A stretch of 47,616 nt of DNA, from NCBI GenBank assembly GCA_050186335.1, contig JBFWYO010000029.1, positions 1-47,616 of the forward strand, read 5' to 3'. Each line of letters starts with the position of its first letter. Position 1 is the first letter of the stretch. The notes beneath the pieces are model-generated. The model made no database searches. It saw nothing but the letters and a program-made list of their open reading frames with translations, and was not told where the DNA came from. The DNA comes from JBFWYO01 sp050186335 (GTDB lineage: Bacteria > Pseudomonadota > Alphaproteobacteria > Bin65). Positions 1-9,591 of this stretch are shown piece after piece. A program made the position numbers and the translations under genes.

Positions 1-732
1 GTTCTGCTCGATCATCCGCGTACCGCCGAATACATCGTCGAAAAACTATGGCGGGAATTCGTCTCCGAGACGCCGGATCCGATCGAAGTCAGACGTATCG
101 CGGCGCGTCTCAAGGCGCGCAACTACGATATCAAAACCGCCCTCGGCGAGTTGTTCGGCGTGCCTGCTTTCTGGGCGCCGGAAAGCCGCGGCAGGCTGGT
201 GCGCTCCCCGGTCGAACTTGTCGTCGGCACGATGCGTCTGTTCGGCATCAAGCCGTTCGACGGGCAGACGGTTTTCAACATCGGCACTGCGCTCGGCCAG
301 GACGTCTTCGCGCCGCCCAACGTCAAGGGCTGGCCCGGCGGCAATGCCTGGATCGCCTCAAATACGCTGATCGCGCGCCAGCAACTGCTGAATCGACTCA
401 CCCGGCCGCAAATTGCGCTCGCCGAGACGGATGATGTTCGTCGCGGCGATGCCCGTGGCGGCGATATCAGCCGCGATGATACCGGTCGCGACCAAGGCGA
501 AATGCGCCCGCCGCCGGCCACGCCTCCAGGCCGGCAAATGCGGCCGATGCGAGACCTCGCGGGCGGCAATATCGAGGCTTGGATCGAAAGCTTGCCGGCG
601 CAGCTTAGATCCGCCGAAGCGGTGACGATGCTCCTGCTTCCGACAGCGCCGGTCCACAAACCGGACGACATGGCGGACCCGGCGCGCTTCGTGCGCGCGC
701 TCGTCAATGATCCGACGTACCAATTGAAATGA
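1..732 (+). CDS. DUF1800 family protein, 5'-truncated by window edge
   Basis: The reading frame is open from the first base, so the N-terminus lies outside the window; 243 residues remain. The visible part has features I associate with the C-terminal half of DUF1800 proteins: the VGTMRLFG helix, then QDVFAPPNVKGWPGG and a following NTLIARQQ segment. DUF1800 proteins are usually encoded next to DUF1501 proteins, and the next gene, 4 bases downstream, is one, which supports the call. The biochemical role of the pair is not established. The stretch at about residues 140-180 is Arg/Pro-rich and low in complexity, probably an insertion or linker before the C-terminal helices. Confidence 0.85.
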   Translation, partial: VLLDHPRTAEYIVEKLWREFVSETPDPIEVRRIAARLKARNYDIKTALGELFGVPAFWAPESRGRLVRSPVELVVGTMRLFGIKPFDGQTVFNIGTALGQDVFAPPNVKGWPGGNAWIASNTLIARQQLLNRLTRPQIALAETDDVRRGDARGGDISRDDTGRDQGEMRPPPATPPGRQMRPMRDLAGGNIEAWIESLPAQLRSAEAVTMLLLPTAPVHKPDDMADPARFVRALVNDPTYQLK

Positions 733-736
733 GACG

Positions 737-1927
737 ATGACGCCCACCTTCCATCGCCGCACTTTTTTGCAACTGGCGGGCGCCGGTGCCGCCCTGTTGG
801 TGACGCAGCGCGCGACGCTCGCGCAATCGGCGAAGCCGGCTGCCTGGCGGTCGGACCGCACGCTGGTGCTGGTCGAATTGGCCGGCGGCAATGACGGGCT
901 CAACACGGTCGTTCCATATGACGATCCGGCATACCGGCAATTGCGCCCGCGCATCGGAATTTCGCGCGATCAGATCCTGCAATTATCCGATCGGCTCGGT
1001 CTGCATCCCGGCTTCAAGCCATTGATGCCAAGCTGGCAAGCAAAGGATTTCGCGGTGGTGCTTGGCCTTGGCTACGAAACGCCAAATCGCTCGCACTTTC
1101 GGTCGCTCGATATCTGGGAGACCGGCTCAAACAGCAATCAGATCCTGTCGACCGGATGGCTGGCCCAATTGCTCGCCGGGCAACACCGCGCACCGAACTC
1201 GCCAGCCGATGCGATCGTCCTCGGTGGCGAAGAGGGCGCGGTTACCGGCCAGAACATGCATACGTTGACGATGCGCAACCCGGAACGGTTTATCGAAGCC
1301 GCCAAGGCGACGCACAGCCCCGAAAGGACGAGCGATAATCCCGCGCTTGCGCATATCCTGCGCGTCCAACAGGACTCCGAACGTTCCATTCAGCGACTCA
1401 AGCAAGTGTTCGCAGCTGCGCCCAGCCTCGGCGTCAGTTTCCCCGCGACACCGCTCGGCCGGCAGTTGGACGTTGCGGCGCGCCTGATCGCGGCCCGATC
1501 CGGCGTTCCGGTGTTCAAGACGGCGCTCGGCGGATTTGACACGCATTTCGCGCAACCGGTCCGGCATGCCAGCCTGTTGCAGCAACTGGCAGAGGCATTG
1601 GCGGCATTTCGCGCGGCCATGATTGTCGTCGGTGCCTGGGAGCGCGTGCTGTTGCTGACCTATTCCGAGTTCGGCCGTCGGGCAGGCGAGAACGGCAGTA
1701 ATGGAACCGACCATGGCACCGCGGCGCCGCACTTTGCCTTGGGCGGCAGGGTGCGCGGAGGGCTGATAGGTATGCAGCCCTCGCTCGCCGATCTTGCTGA
1801 CGGCGACCTGCGCTACAGCGCCGACTATCGGACAATGTATGCGGCTGCGGCCGAGACGTGGTTCGCGCTGCCTCATGCGCGCCGCTCACTGGGCGGATTC
1901 GCACCACAGCCGATCATTCGCGCGTGA
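737..1927 (+). CDS. DUF1501 family protein with Tat signal
   Basis: This is a 396-residue protein. It begins with a twin-arginine signal (R7-R8-T-F-L-Q, a hydrophobic stretch, then a likely cut after TLA at residue 29), so it is predicted to be exported folded. The mature part has DUF1501 hallmarks: LVLVELAGGNDGLNTVVPY near the start, a central GGFDTH segment, and a late YSEFGRR followed by GTDHGT. These His/Asp-rich motifs resemble the alkaline-phosphatase/sulfatase-like fold assigned to the family, but no substrate is known. It starts 4 bases after the DUF1800 stop, so the two are probably cotranscribed and work together. Confidence 0.88.
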   Translation: MTPTFHRRTFLQLAGAGAALLVTQRATLAQSAKPAAWRSDRTLVLVELAGGNDGLNTVVPYDDPAYRQLRPRIGISRDQILQLSDRLGLHPGFKPLMPSWQAKDFAVVLGLGYETPNRSHFRSLDIWETGSNSNQILSTGWLAQLLAGQHRAPNSPADAIVLGGEEGAVTGQNMHTLTMRNPERFIEAAKATHSPERTSDNPALAHILRVQQDSERSIQRLKQVFAAAPSLGVSFPATPLGRQLDVAARLIAARSGVPVFKTALGGFDTHFAQPVRHASLLQQLAEALAAFRAAMIVVGAWERVLLLTYSEFGRRAGENGSNGTDHGTAAPHFALGGRVRGGLIGMQPSLADLADGDLRYSADYRTMYAAAAETWFALPHARRSLGGFAPQPIIRA

Positions 1928-2133
1928 TACACCGTAGCGAGAGAGAATTCTCCGAGCAATCCAGTAATCGCTCTCGGCTGTCGATCGAACTCGCCGCCGG
2001 TCGACTATTGCCGCGAAGCCGCGCTCGTAACCATTTGCTAACCGAAACTGGAGTCAAGAAGGGACGCAGGGAACATTCTGTAATATATTTTATCCATCGG
2101 CATTTTTTTGCCGGCCATGAAAAGGAGCGGAAC

Positions 2134-3723
2134 ATGAAGGAGCTAGACCTGCGAATCGTCGCCGCAGCGTTTTTTGCATGCATGGCGCCGTTACCCGCAC
2201 TGGCGCAGGCGCCCCAAGCGGCGAATTTGGGCAAGGTGCATTTTCCGACCTCGTGCGCACCGCAGGCGCAGGCCTTGTTCGATCGCGCGCTGGCCTATCA
2301 GCATTCCTTCTGGTACCGGGAATCTTTCGCCGGATTCCAGCAGGCCTTGGCTGCCGATCCGCGTTGCGCGATCGCGTACTGGGGCATCGGCCAGGCGCTT
2401 CTGTTCAACCCGTTCATAACGACGCCGCAGAAGAACCTGGCTGACGGCTTGGCCGCCATCGAAAAGGGCCGCGCGTTGCCCGCGAAAACCGAACGCGAGC
2501 GCGACTATGTCGATACGATTCATGCTTACTATCGCGATCACGACAAGCTGGATCAAGCGACCCGCATGCGCGCCTACCTGACCGCAAGCGAAAAGCTGGC
2601 GCAGAAATATCCGAAGGACGACGAGGCTCAGATCTATTACGCTCTGGCGCTTGGCATGGCCGCTTCGCCGAACGACAAAACCTACGCCAATCAATTGAAG
2701 GCGGCGGCGATTCTAGAGCCGATCTCCAAACGCAGACCGCAACATCCCGGCGTCGCGCATTATCTGATCCATGTCTACGACTATCCGGCGATCGCACAGA
2801 AGGGCCTGCCTTCTGCGCAGCGTTACGCCAAGATTGCCCCGGCCGCGCCGCATGCCCAGCACATGCCGTCGCACATTTTCACGCGCGTCGGCTATTGGCA
2901 GCAATCGGTGGTGTCCAATTCGATGTCGGCGAAGAGCGCCAAGGCTCAGAACGAGGCGCAAGACCAGCTGCACGCCATGGACTATCTGGTCTATGCCCAT
3001 TTGCAGATGGCGCAGGATAAGGCAGCGCGCGCCGTGCTCGATGAAGCGCCGAACGTGACCGGCAATGTCGCCGGATTCGCCGCCGCATTTGCGCTTGCGG
3101 CAATGCCCGCGCGCTATGCCATCGAGCGCGGCGATTGGAGCGCAGCGGCGGCATTGACGGTGCGCCCGAGCAGTTTTGCGCAAGTCGACGCGATCACGCA
3201 TTTCGCGCGCGCTTTGGGCGCGGCCCGCACCGGCAAGCCCGAGGCGGCGAAGGCCGACATCGCCCGACTCGGTGAACTTTCGGAAAAACTCCGCCAGGAG
3301 AAGGTCCTCTACTGGGCCGAACAGGTGGATATCCAAAAGCAGGTTGCCCAAGCATGGGTACTGCTTGCCGAAAATAAGCGGGACGACGCGTTGGCCGCGA
3401 TGCGCGCGGCTGCCGACGCGGAAGACCGCACGGAGAAGCACGCCGTGACGCCGGGACCGTTGGCGCCGGCGCGCGAATTGCTCGGCGACATGCTGCTGGC
3501 CACCGGCAACGCGAAAGACGCTTTGATCGCCTACGAAACCACGCTGAAGAAAGAACCGAATCGCTTTAACGCGCATGCCGGGGCGGCCAAGGCGGCGATG
3601 CAGGTCGCGAATCCGGTCGTGGCGCGCCGGCACTATGCGCGCATGGCGCAGATCGCCGCCAACGCGGATACGGTGCGTCCGGACTTGGCTGCGGCGCGTG
3701 CCGAGATTGCCGTTAAACGCTAG
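2134..3723 (+). CDS. exported tetratricopeptide repeat protein
   Basis: This 529-residue protein starts at an ATG preceded by AGGAG seven bases upstream. The frame is open further 5', but only this start gives a signal peptide (hydrophobic residues 9-24, likely cut after ALA). The mature protein is Ala-rich and helical with TPR-like repeats: an N-terminal pair around residues 35-80, a central block with a conserved-looking MPSHIFTR segment near residue 250, and a C-terminal TPR pair around residues 435-510. I recognise the overall type (periplasmic TPR proteins carrying MPSHIFTR) but not a function. The 206-base gap after the DUF1501 gene suggests its own promoter; an AT-rich stretch at about 2080-2093 (TGTAATATATTTTA) could be an extended -10. 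Confidence 0.8.
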   Translation: MKELDLRIVAAAFFACMAPLPALAQAPQAANLGKVHFPTSCAPQAQALFDRALAYQHSFWYRESFAGFQQALAADPRCAIAYWGIGQALLFNPFITTPQKNLADGLAAIEKGRALPAKTERERDYVDTIHAYYRDHDKLDQATRMRAYLTASEKLAQKYPKDDEAQIYYALALGMAASPNDKTYANQLKAAAILEPISKRRPQHPGVAHYLIHVYDYPAIAQKGLPSAQRYAKIAPAAPHAQHMPSHIFTRVGYWQQSVVSNSMSAKSAKAQNEAQDQLHAMDYLVYAHLQMAQDKAARAVLDEAPNVTGNVAGFAAAFALAAMPARYAIERGDWSAAAALTVRPSSFAQVDAITHFARALGAARTGKPEAAKADIARLGELSEKLRQEKVLYWAEQVDIQKQVAQAWVLLAENKRDDALAAMRAAADAEDRTEKHAVTPGPLAPARELLGDMLLATGNAKDALIAYETTLKKEPNRFNAHAGAAKAAMQVANPVVARRHYARMAQIAANADTVRPDLAAARAEIAVKR

Positions 3724-3801
3724 GGCAAAGTGCGATCAGCCGATCCAGTGCTTTGACGCATGGTTCAAGCCGGCGCGCGAACGACTGCGCGCGTCGGCGC
3801 G

Positions 3802-5109
3802 TCACTTCAGGATTTCGGGCAGCCAGGTGATCAAGCCCGGGAAGACTGTGAACAGGAACATCGCAAAGACCGTGATCCCGGTGAATATCCAGCCCGGCTC
3901 GAACAGCTGGCTGAGGCGGATTTCCGGCACCGCGGCCTTCAATGCGAATAGCACATAACCGAACGGCGGCGTGATCGCGCCGACCACCATGTTGATCAGG
4001 AACTGCATCCAGAACCAGACCGGATCGAATCCGAGCGGCTTGAGCAGCGGATCGTAAATCGGTATCAGCACCATCATCAGGCCGATCTGATCGACGAACA
4101 TGCACATGATAAACGGCAGCAGCATCATCAGGAAGAAGATGAGCCATCGATTCTCGTGCATCGCGCCGATCGCATTGCCCAGTTCCTGAATCGATCCGGT
4201 GAACGCCAAGATCTGGCCGAACAGGATCGCGCTTGCCATGATGACCAGAACGACGGCCGACAGCACCGCGGAGTCGGCGGCCGCCACCAGATAGTCGGAA
4301 AGCTTCATCTTTCGATAGTAGAGCGCCTCCAGGAATGCGGCCATCGCACCCAGCGCCGCGGCTTCGGACGGCGTGGCCATATCGAACATGATCAAGCCGA
4401 TACTCACCACGATGATCAGCGAAAACGGGATCATCCGCAGCAACGCGACCACGCGCTCGCGCGCGGTCGGTCGTACGTAATCCTCTTGCGGCGCCAACGC
4501 CGGGTTGGCGGCAACGCGGAGCGCCACATAACCGACATACAGGAGCGTCAGCACAATGCCGGGGATAATGCCGGAGATCAGAAGATCCGAGATCGAGACC
4601 GTCGTGGTCATGGTGCCGATGATGATCGCCAGCACGCTGGGCGGAATGATCGGCGCCAACAACGCGCCGCCCATCATCACCCCGGCGCTGAGGCCGACGT
4701 CGTAGCCGCGCTTGATCATCGGCCGCATCACCGAGCGGCCGAGCATCGCCGCAATCGCGATTCCCGAGCCGGCCGGGGCGCCGAGAATGGCCGAGAGCGT
4801 CAATGTCATGTGGTATTGGCGGCCGCGCACGCGGCCGATCAGCTTGTCGATCGAGCTGAACAGCACGTCGATCGAGCCCGAACGCATCAGCAACTCGCCC
4901 ATCAGGATGAAGAGCGGTACGGTGGTCAGCGCCTCGGTGGTCGAGACCGCGTACACGCTGTTGGCGACCATGCCGAAACCGGCGCTGCCGAACAGCAGCA
5001 TGACCGAACCGCCGACGATCAGGATGAAGCTCAGATAGACCGGCAATCCGGTTAGGAACAGCGCAATCAGAACCACCAGACCGATCGCGAGTGCTGCCAT
5101 GGTGCTCAT
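3802..5109 (-). CDS. dctM: TRAP transporter large permease, DctM family
   Basis: This 435-residue, almost wholly hydrophobic protein forms the ion-coupled transport channel of a TRAP importer. The start is the ATG at 5109, which overlaps the dctQ stop by 4 bases (ATGA); upstream in-frame sequence is just dctQ read in another frame. DctM features are clear: about 12 membrane segments, LTGLPVYLSF near the N-terminus, SAILGAPAGSGIAIAAMLG around residue 100, IPPSVLAIIIG around residue 150, and a C-terminal TPPFGYVLF. It acts with DctQ and the divergently encoded binding protein. Substrate is unknown; TRAP systems of this type usually carry carboxylates. Confidence 0.93.
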   Translation of the reverse strand: MSTMAALAIGLVVLIALFLTGLPVYLSFILIVGGSVMLLFGSAGFGMVANSVYAVSTTEALTTVPLFILMGELLMRSGSIDVLFSSIDKLIGRVRGRQYHMTLTLSAILGAPAGSGIAIAAMLGRSVMRPMIKRGYDVGLSAGVMMGGALLAPIIPPSVLAIIIGTMTTTVSISDLLISGIIPGIVLTLLYVGYVALRVAANPALAPQEDYVRPTARERVVALLRMIPFSLIIVVSIGLIMFDMATPSEAAALGAMAAFLEALYYRKMKLSDYLVAAADSAVLSAVVLVIMASAILFGQILAFTGSIQELGNAIGAMHENRWLIFFLMMLLPFIMCMFVDQIGLMMVLIPIYDPLLKPLGFDPVWFWMQFLINMVVGAITPPFGYVLFALKAAVPEIRLSQLFEPGWIFTGITVFAMFLFTVFPGLITWLPEILK

Positions 5110-5666
5110 GCGGCGCCCTCGCGGCGCGCACGGGCAACCAAACCGATGACGTGCTCGGCCGGCCGGCCGTCGGTCAGCAGCAGACGGACATACCACAAGG
5201 CGGAATTGACGAAGCCGTAGGTAATGAATGCGGATAGCCACCATCGTGGAATCGTGACGTTGCCCGTGGTCACGATGTCCTGCGCGAACTGCCGGAAATT
5301 TTCCAGCAGGCTGATGTAGCCGATGAAGCCGCACAGGACGACCCCGAGGACAAGCACGATGCGATTAATCACGCGCGCGAAGCGCGGCGAAATGTCCGCG
5401 ATCAGCGTCACCGCGATGTGCATGCCGGTGCGCACGCCGTGCGGCAGCGCCAGGAAAATCATCGCCAGCATCAGGAACGTTATGGTTTCGAGACTCCATT
5501 TCGTCGGCGCATTGAAGAAATAGCGCAGCACCACCTCCAAGCCATACAGAACCGCCATGGTAATGAGGCACAGTCCTGCTAGCAGGTAGCCGAGGTCGGT
5601 TACCGCGCTATGGGTTTTGCCAAGTAAAGTCTGGCGCGCCGCCGCCGCAGTGTCGTCGCTGGACAT
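5106..5666 (-). CDS. dctQ: TRAP transporter small permease, DctQ family
   Basis: This 186-residue membrane protein has four predicted helices. The segment LEVVLRYFFNAPTKWSLE, around residues 45-62, is the typical DctQ signature between helices 1 and 2. I chose the ATG at 5666 because GGGGAG lies a few bases upstream; an in-frame ATG at 5678 is possible, and longer extensions to 5849 would add an Arg-rich tail unlike the family. DctQ anchors and stabilises DctM in the inner membrane. It is translationally coupled to dctM and divergent from dctP. Confidence 0.9.
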   Translation of the reverse strand: MSSDDTAAAARQTLLGKTHSAVTDLGYLLAGLCLITMAVLYGLEVVLRYFFNAPTKWSLETITFLMLAMIFLALPHGVRTGMHIAVTLIADISPRFARVINRIVLVLGVVLCGFIGYISLLENFRQFAQDIVTTGNVTIPRWWLSAFITYGFVNSALWYVRLLLTDGRPAEHVIGLVARARREGAA

Positions 5667-6079
5667 TCGTCTCCCCATTTCGGCCGGGCATCGCGCTCGC
5701 GTCGCGTTCTTGCACTCGCGCAACGTCGTAGCCGGCACGTCCCGCCTCGCGGATTCCGGCGCTGCCGTATGCCGAGCAAGCGGTGCGCCGTATTCCGTGG
5801 TTCGACTATCGTCCGGTCGATTGCCCCGATCAATACCAAAGCCGGCCACGTACGTCGGAACCGGTCCGCGTAGGCCCCCGCATCGCTTCCGCGAGCTTCG
5901 CCGATACGCTATCTTTCACGGTAAGGATCGATCGTTTCGGCGATCGCCGGTCGGATCGCGCGCGGAATTGACCGCCGTGGGGCGCCCGGCCCGCACTGTC
6001 AATGTGCGGCCGAACCGATGGAGCCGATGACAGGCGAGATGCTGCCTCGACGCAGCGAATGAGACAAAGGGAGGATTGC
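5667..6079. other. 413-base divergent control region between dctQM and dctP
   Basis: There is no convincing gene here. It must hold the promoters for both TRAP transcription units. I see a perfect 6-bp inverted repeat at 5991-6009 (listed separately) and a 12-base GC palindrome at 5938-5949. I could not identify a confident -35/-10 pair. No regulator gene lies next to it. Confidence 0.6.
5991..6009. promoter_or_regulatory. inverted repeat upstream of dctP, possible operator
   Basis: CCGCAC and GTGCGG flank a 7-base spacer (TGTCAAT), 71 bases before the dctP start. The symmetry and position suit a repressor or activator site, but a GC-rich repeat of this size can arise by chance and no regulator is encoded nearby. 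Confidence 0.3.
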
Positions 6080-7057
6080 ATGAAGAAGCATATGCTGCTG
6101 GGGGCGCTGGCTGTCCTGGCCGTCGGCGCGGCGCCGGCCGCGCAGGCGGAGAGTTTTCGTCTGTTGAACAGCTGGGACGCGAATTTCCCGGCCACCAAGG
6201 TCATCACCGTGCCGTACATGGATGCCGTCAAAGCCGCATCCAACGGTGCTATCACAATCACCATGTCGGGCCCGGAAACCGTGCCGGCGTTCGAGCAGTT
6301 CCAGCCCCTGCAATCGGGCGCTTTCCAGCTCCTGATGTCGCACGGTGCCTATCATTACGGCGCGTTCGGCATGGGTTTGGCGGGCGACGCATTCAAGAGC
6401 GACTCGGCCGCGCGGCGCACGACCGGCGTGTTTCAGGCGCTTGACGAAGCCTATCAGAAGAAGGGTCTCAAGCTGATCGCCATGCCGATGCACAAGGAAG
6501 GCTATCAGTTCATCATGCGCAAAGGTCTGCCGGCCGACGGCGATCTCAAAGGCATGAAAGTGCGTACGACGCCGGGCTATCTGGCGATTATCAACGCCTT
6601 CGGCGGCGTGCCAGTTACTCTGCCGCCGGGGGAAGTATACAGTGCGCTGCAGAAGGGCGTGGTCGACGGCGCGGCATGGCCGACCATCGGCGTGCTCAGT
6701 TTCCGTTGGTACGAAGTCGCCAACACGTTGGTGCGGCCGACCTTCGGCAACTCGACCTATCTGCTGTTCATGAATCTGGAAGCGTTCAAGAAACTCGACG
6801 CCGCAAAGCAGAAGATCATGCTTGACGCCGGCGAGAAGATCGAGCGCGACGCGCAGGCCACCTTCACCAAACTGACCCAGGATGAGGAGAAGGAGCTGCT
6901 CGCCAAGGGCATGAAGATCGCCCGCTTTGCCGATAAACATGCGGCGCAGATCGAAAAGCTGCTGGCCGACGGCGTTTGGGGTTTGGTCGAAAAGAAGGAA
7001 GGCGATGCCGGCAAGGCGTTTCGCGCGTTTGTCCTCAGCAAGGGCATGACGAACTGA
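6080..7057 (+). CDS. dctP: TRAP transporter periplasmic solute-binding protein, DctP family
   Basis: This 325-residue protein has a Sec signal peptide (hydrophobic residues 5-20, cut after AQA at about 23). The start ATG has GGGAGG a few bases upstream. Family features include the strand LKGMKVRTTPG near residues 155-165, which carries the Arg that usually pairs with the substrate carboxylate, and VPVTLPPGEVYSALQKGVVDGA, the usual DctP segment leading into the second lobe. The C-terminal helices are Lys/Glu-rich, as normal. It would capture an organic acid for DctQM. An intrinsic terminator follows about 40 bases after the stop. Confidence 0.92.
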   Translation: MKKHMLLGALAVLAVGAAPAAQAESFRLLNSWDANFPATKVITVPYMDAVKAASNGAITITMSGPETVPAFEQFQPLQSGAFQLLMSHGAYHYGAFGMGLAGDAFKSDSAARRTTGVFQALDEAYQKKGLKLIAMPMHKEGYQFIMRKGLPADGDLKGMKVRTTPGYLAIINAFGGVPVTLPPGEVYSALQKGVVDGAAWPTIGVLSFRWYEVANTLVRPTFGNSTYLLFMNLEAFKKLDAAKQKIMLDAGEKIERDAQATFTKLTQDEEKELLAKGMKIARFADKHAAQIEKLLADGVWGLVEKKEGDAGKAFRAFVLSKGMTN

Positions 7058-7095
7058 CGTCATCTTACTTGTCGACGGCATGGCCAAAGTGAAAA

Positions 7096-7142
7096 GGGGC
7101 TGCGCGCCGCGCCGGTAGGGCGCGTGGCCCCATTTTTGTTTT
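7096..7142 (+). terminator. Rho-independent terminator after dctP
   Basis: A GC-rich hairpin pairs GGGGC plus GCGCGCC with GGGCGCG plus GGCCCC, with a small bulge and a loop of about 8 bases. It is followed directly by ATTTTTGTTTT. It separates dctP from the amidase gene. Confidence 0.8.
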
Positions 7143-7169
7143 GAACGCTCGGTCGGCTGTAGGAACGAA

Positions 7170-8663
7170 ATGCACGAGATGGCCGAAGCAACCTTGGCGC
7201 TGTGCGATTTGAGCGCCACCGAATTGCGACGACTCATCGGCGCCAAGCAATTGTCGCCGGTCGAATTGCTGGATGCTTGTCTCGCGCGCGCAGCACAGAT
7301 CAACCGCCAGGTGAACGGCATCGTCGCCGTCGACGAAGCGCGCGCCCGGCGCGAGGCCAAGGAGGCCGAGGCCGCCGTGATGCGCGGCGACGCGTTGGGT
7401 CCGCTGCATGGTTTGCCGATGGGGATCAAGGACCTGGTGGATACCGCTGGGCTGCGCACGACTTACGGATCGCCGGTCTTCGCCCAGCATGTGCCCGATC
7501 GCGACGAAAGGTTCGTTGCCAATCTGCGTCGCGCTGGCGCCATCGTCTGCTGGAAAACCAACACCCCGGAATGGGGCGCGGGCGGTAACACGTTCAATTT
7601 GGTTTACGGAGTCAGCGGCAATCCGTTCGATCCTTCGCTGACATGCGGCGGCTCCTCGGGCGGCTCCGCTATCGCACTCGCGACCGGTATGCTGGCGCTG
7701 TGTCACGGCTCCGACAATGCCGGCAGCTTGCGCATCCCCGCAGCCTATTGCGGCGTCGTCGGCATGCGGCCGACGGCAGGGCGCGTGCCGTCGGAGCGGC
7801 GTCCGACCGGCCTGTCGCACCTGATGGCGGAAGGCCCCATGGCCCGCACCGCGCGCGATACGCTGATGTTGCTGTGTGCGATGGCGGAAGACAATTGGCA
7901 CGATGCGCTGGCGACGCCGCGCGATCCTTCCCTGGTCCCGAACCCGCCGGAGCTTGATTTGTCGACGCTCCGACTCGCTTATTCGGCCGATCTTGGCGGC
8001 TTCGCGCAAATCGAACCTTCAATTCGCGATGTCTTCGCGCGCCGGATCGCCGCATTTCGCGGCGCGTTTCGGATCGCCGCGGAGGCTTCGCCGACCTTCG
8101 ACGGCGCGGATCGCGCCTACGAGGTTCTGCGCGCGGTCAATTTTGCCGGTATCTGGACCGACCGGTTTCGCGAGCACCCAGGCCAATGGGGGCGGCTCGT
8201 CGGCGAGAATCTCGCAGCTGCCGCTCGGTTCACTGTCGCCGACGTGGGCGCGGCGCTCGTTCGTCACACCGCGATTTACCAGGCGGCGCAGGATTTTTTC
8301 GCCGATTTCGATTTGCTCATCACCCCCACGGTCGGGATTGCGCCCTGGCCCAAGCACCGGATCTACCCGAGCGCGGTCGGCGGTGCCGCCAGCGCCAATT
8401 ATTTCGACTGGGTGCGCATCACTTACGCGATCACGTTGATCAACCATCCGTCGATCTCGATACCATGTGGGGTGGACGATCGGGGATTGCCGTTCGGGCT
8501 CCACATCGTCGGCCCGCGGCACGGCGATGCGTTTGTCCTACGCGCCGCGATCGCGCTCGAGGAGTTGTTCGCGCGCCAACCGGAATTGGGCCGGCCGAGG
8601 CCCGACATCACCTGGTTGCTGGCGCAGCCGGCCGACGATCCGCTTGGTCGGCCGGTGACGTAA
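7170..8663 (+). CDS. amidase signature family hydrolase
   Basis: This 497-residue protein has the full Ser-cisSer-Lys triad of the amidase signature family: Lys87 in GIKD, cis-Ser162 in GGSSGGSA, and nucleophile Ser186 in GSDNAGSLRIPA. The spacings are the usual ones (24 residues between the serines). The C-terminal half is the variable substrate-binding part. It hydrolyses an amide or possibly an ester or carbamate; the substrate is not readable. AGGAA lies 4 bases before the ATG; Met4 is an alternative start. The alpha/beta hydrolase and flavin monooxygenase genes follow in the same direction, so a small catabolic unit is likely. A GatA role is unlikely because no gatB or gatC is nearby. 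Confidence 0.92.
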   Translation: MHEMAEATLALCDLSATELRRLIGAKQLSPVELLDACLARAAQINRQVNGIVAVDEARARREAKEAEAAVMRGDALGPLHGLPMGIKDLVDTAGLRTTYGSPVFAQHVPDRDERFVANLRRAGAIVCWKTNTPEWGAGGNTFNLVYGVSGNPFDPSLTCGGSSGGSAIALATGMLALCHGSDNAGSLRIPAAYCGVVGMRPTAGRVPSERRPTGLSHLMAEGPMARTARDTLMLLCAMAEDNWHDALATPRDPSLVPNPPELDLSTLRLAYSADLGGFAQIEPSIRDVFARRIAAFRGAFRIAAEASPTFDGADRAYEVLRAVNFAGIWTDRFREHPGQWGRLVGENLAAAARFTVADVGAALVRHTAIYQAAQDFFADFDLLITPTVGIAPWPKHRIYPSAVGGAASANYFDWVRITYAITLINHPSISIPCGVDDRGLPFGLHIVGPRHGDAFVLRAAIALEELFARQPELGRPRPDITWLLAQPADDPLGRPVT

Positions 8664-8768
8664 GGTGGGATCCGTCGAACCACTTCGCGCTTTGACAGGC
8701 GGGGGAATTTGCCTCAATGATGCCGCAACGATAAACAGGCGAAAATTGTGTCGGGGAGGGTTGTTCGC

Positions 8769-9545
8769 GTGAGCGGTTCGACAATCAGAATTCACGACGT
8801 CGATATCGAATTGTTCGACGGCGGCAGCGGCCAGTCTCTGCTGTTCCTGCATAGCGCGCAGGGCTTCAGGCCAGATCACGCCTACGTCGGCCAGCTTGCC
8901 GCGCAACGCCGTTTGATCGCGCCGTCGCATCCCGGATTCGGCAGATCGAGCCTCCCCGATTGGATCGATAGTGTCGACGACATCGCTTATCTTTACCTTG
9001 AATTGCTCGATCGCTTGAACGTCCGGCGGATCGATATCGTAGGCTGCTCGATCGGCGGTTGGATTGCCGCGGAAATCGCCACCAAGGCGCCGGAACGGGT
9101 CAACAAGCTCGTGCTCGTCGGACCGGTCGGCGTCAAGGTCGGCCCGCCCGACAAGCTGGATGTTCCCGACATTTTCGTGATGGATCCGGATCAGGCTTTG
9201 CGTTTGACATATCACGATCCCGCGCGCTTCGCGCCGGCGCCGGCCAAGATGAGCGACGAGGAACTCGCCATCATGGTGCGCAATCGCGAAAGCCTGGCGC
9301 TGCTGGTCTGGGAACCGTACATGCACAACCCCAAACTGAAGCATCGTCTGCACCGCGTGACGGCGCCCTGTCTGTTTCTACGCGGCGCCAGCGACGGCAT
9401 GATTTCGCAAGCCTATCTCGACGCATATGCGCGCCTCCTGCCGAATGCGCGTCTCGGAGTCATTGCGGCGGCCGGGCATGTGCCGCAGATCGAACAGCCG
9501 GCCGCTTTCGTTGCGGCGGTTTCGGCGTTTCTGGGCGAACCATGA
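8769..9545 (+). CDS. alpha/beta hydrolase
   Basis: This 258-residue hydrolase has its catalytic residues in place: nucleophile Ser94 in GCSIGG, acid Asp209 in RGASDG, and His237 in AAGHVPQ. LLFLHS near residue 25 supplies the oxyanion strand. I prefer the GTG at 8769 because GGGGAGGG lies 8 bases upstream; an in-frame GTG at 8748 has no such site. It resembles meta-cleavage-product hydrolases and related esterases in size and layout, but the specific reaction is not identifiable. It lies between the amidase and the luciferase-like monooxygenase. Confidence 0.9.
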   Translation: MSGSTIRIHDVDIELFDGGSGQSLLFLHSAQGFRPDHAYVGQLAAQRRLIAPSHPGFGRSSLPDWIDSVDDIAYLYLELLDRLNVRRIDIVGCSIGGWIAAEIATKAPERVNKLVLVGPVGVKVGPPDKLDVPDIFVMDPDQALRLTYHDPARFAPAPAKMSDEELAIMVRNRESLALLVWEPYMHNPKLKHRLHRVTAPCLFLRGASDGMISQAYLDAYARLLPNARLGVIAAAGHVPQIEQPAAFVAAVSAFLGEP

Positions 9546-9591
9546 GCTTGCGGTGCCGCCGCCGCGACTGCCCGTCAGGAGGTAACCGAGC

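Noticed and set aside
1858..2133. N-terminal extension of the TPR protein
   Set aside because: It overlaps the DUF1501 end, is Arg/Ser-rich and would hide the signal peptide; the ATG at 2134 has a good ribosome site.
5938..5949. 12-base palindrome CGGCGATCGCCG upstream of dctP
   Set aside because: Such GC palindromes with GATC are frequent in DNA of this composition; no spacing or copy supports an operator.
7170..8663. GatA subunit of amidotransferase
   Set aside because: No gatB or gatC nearby, and context is catabolic.
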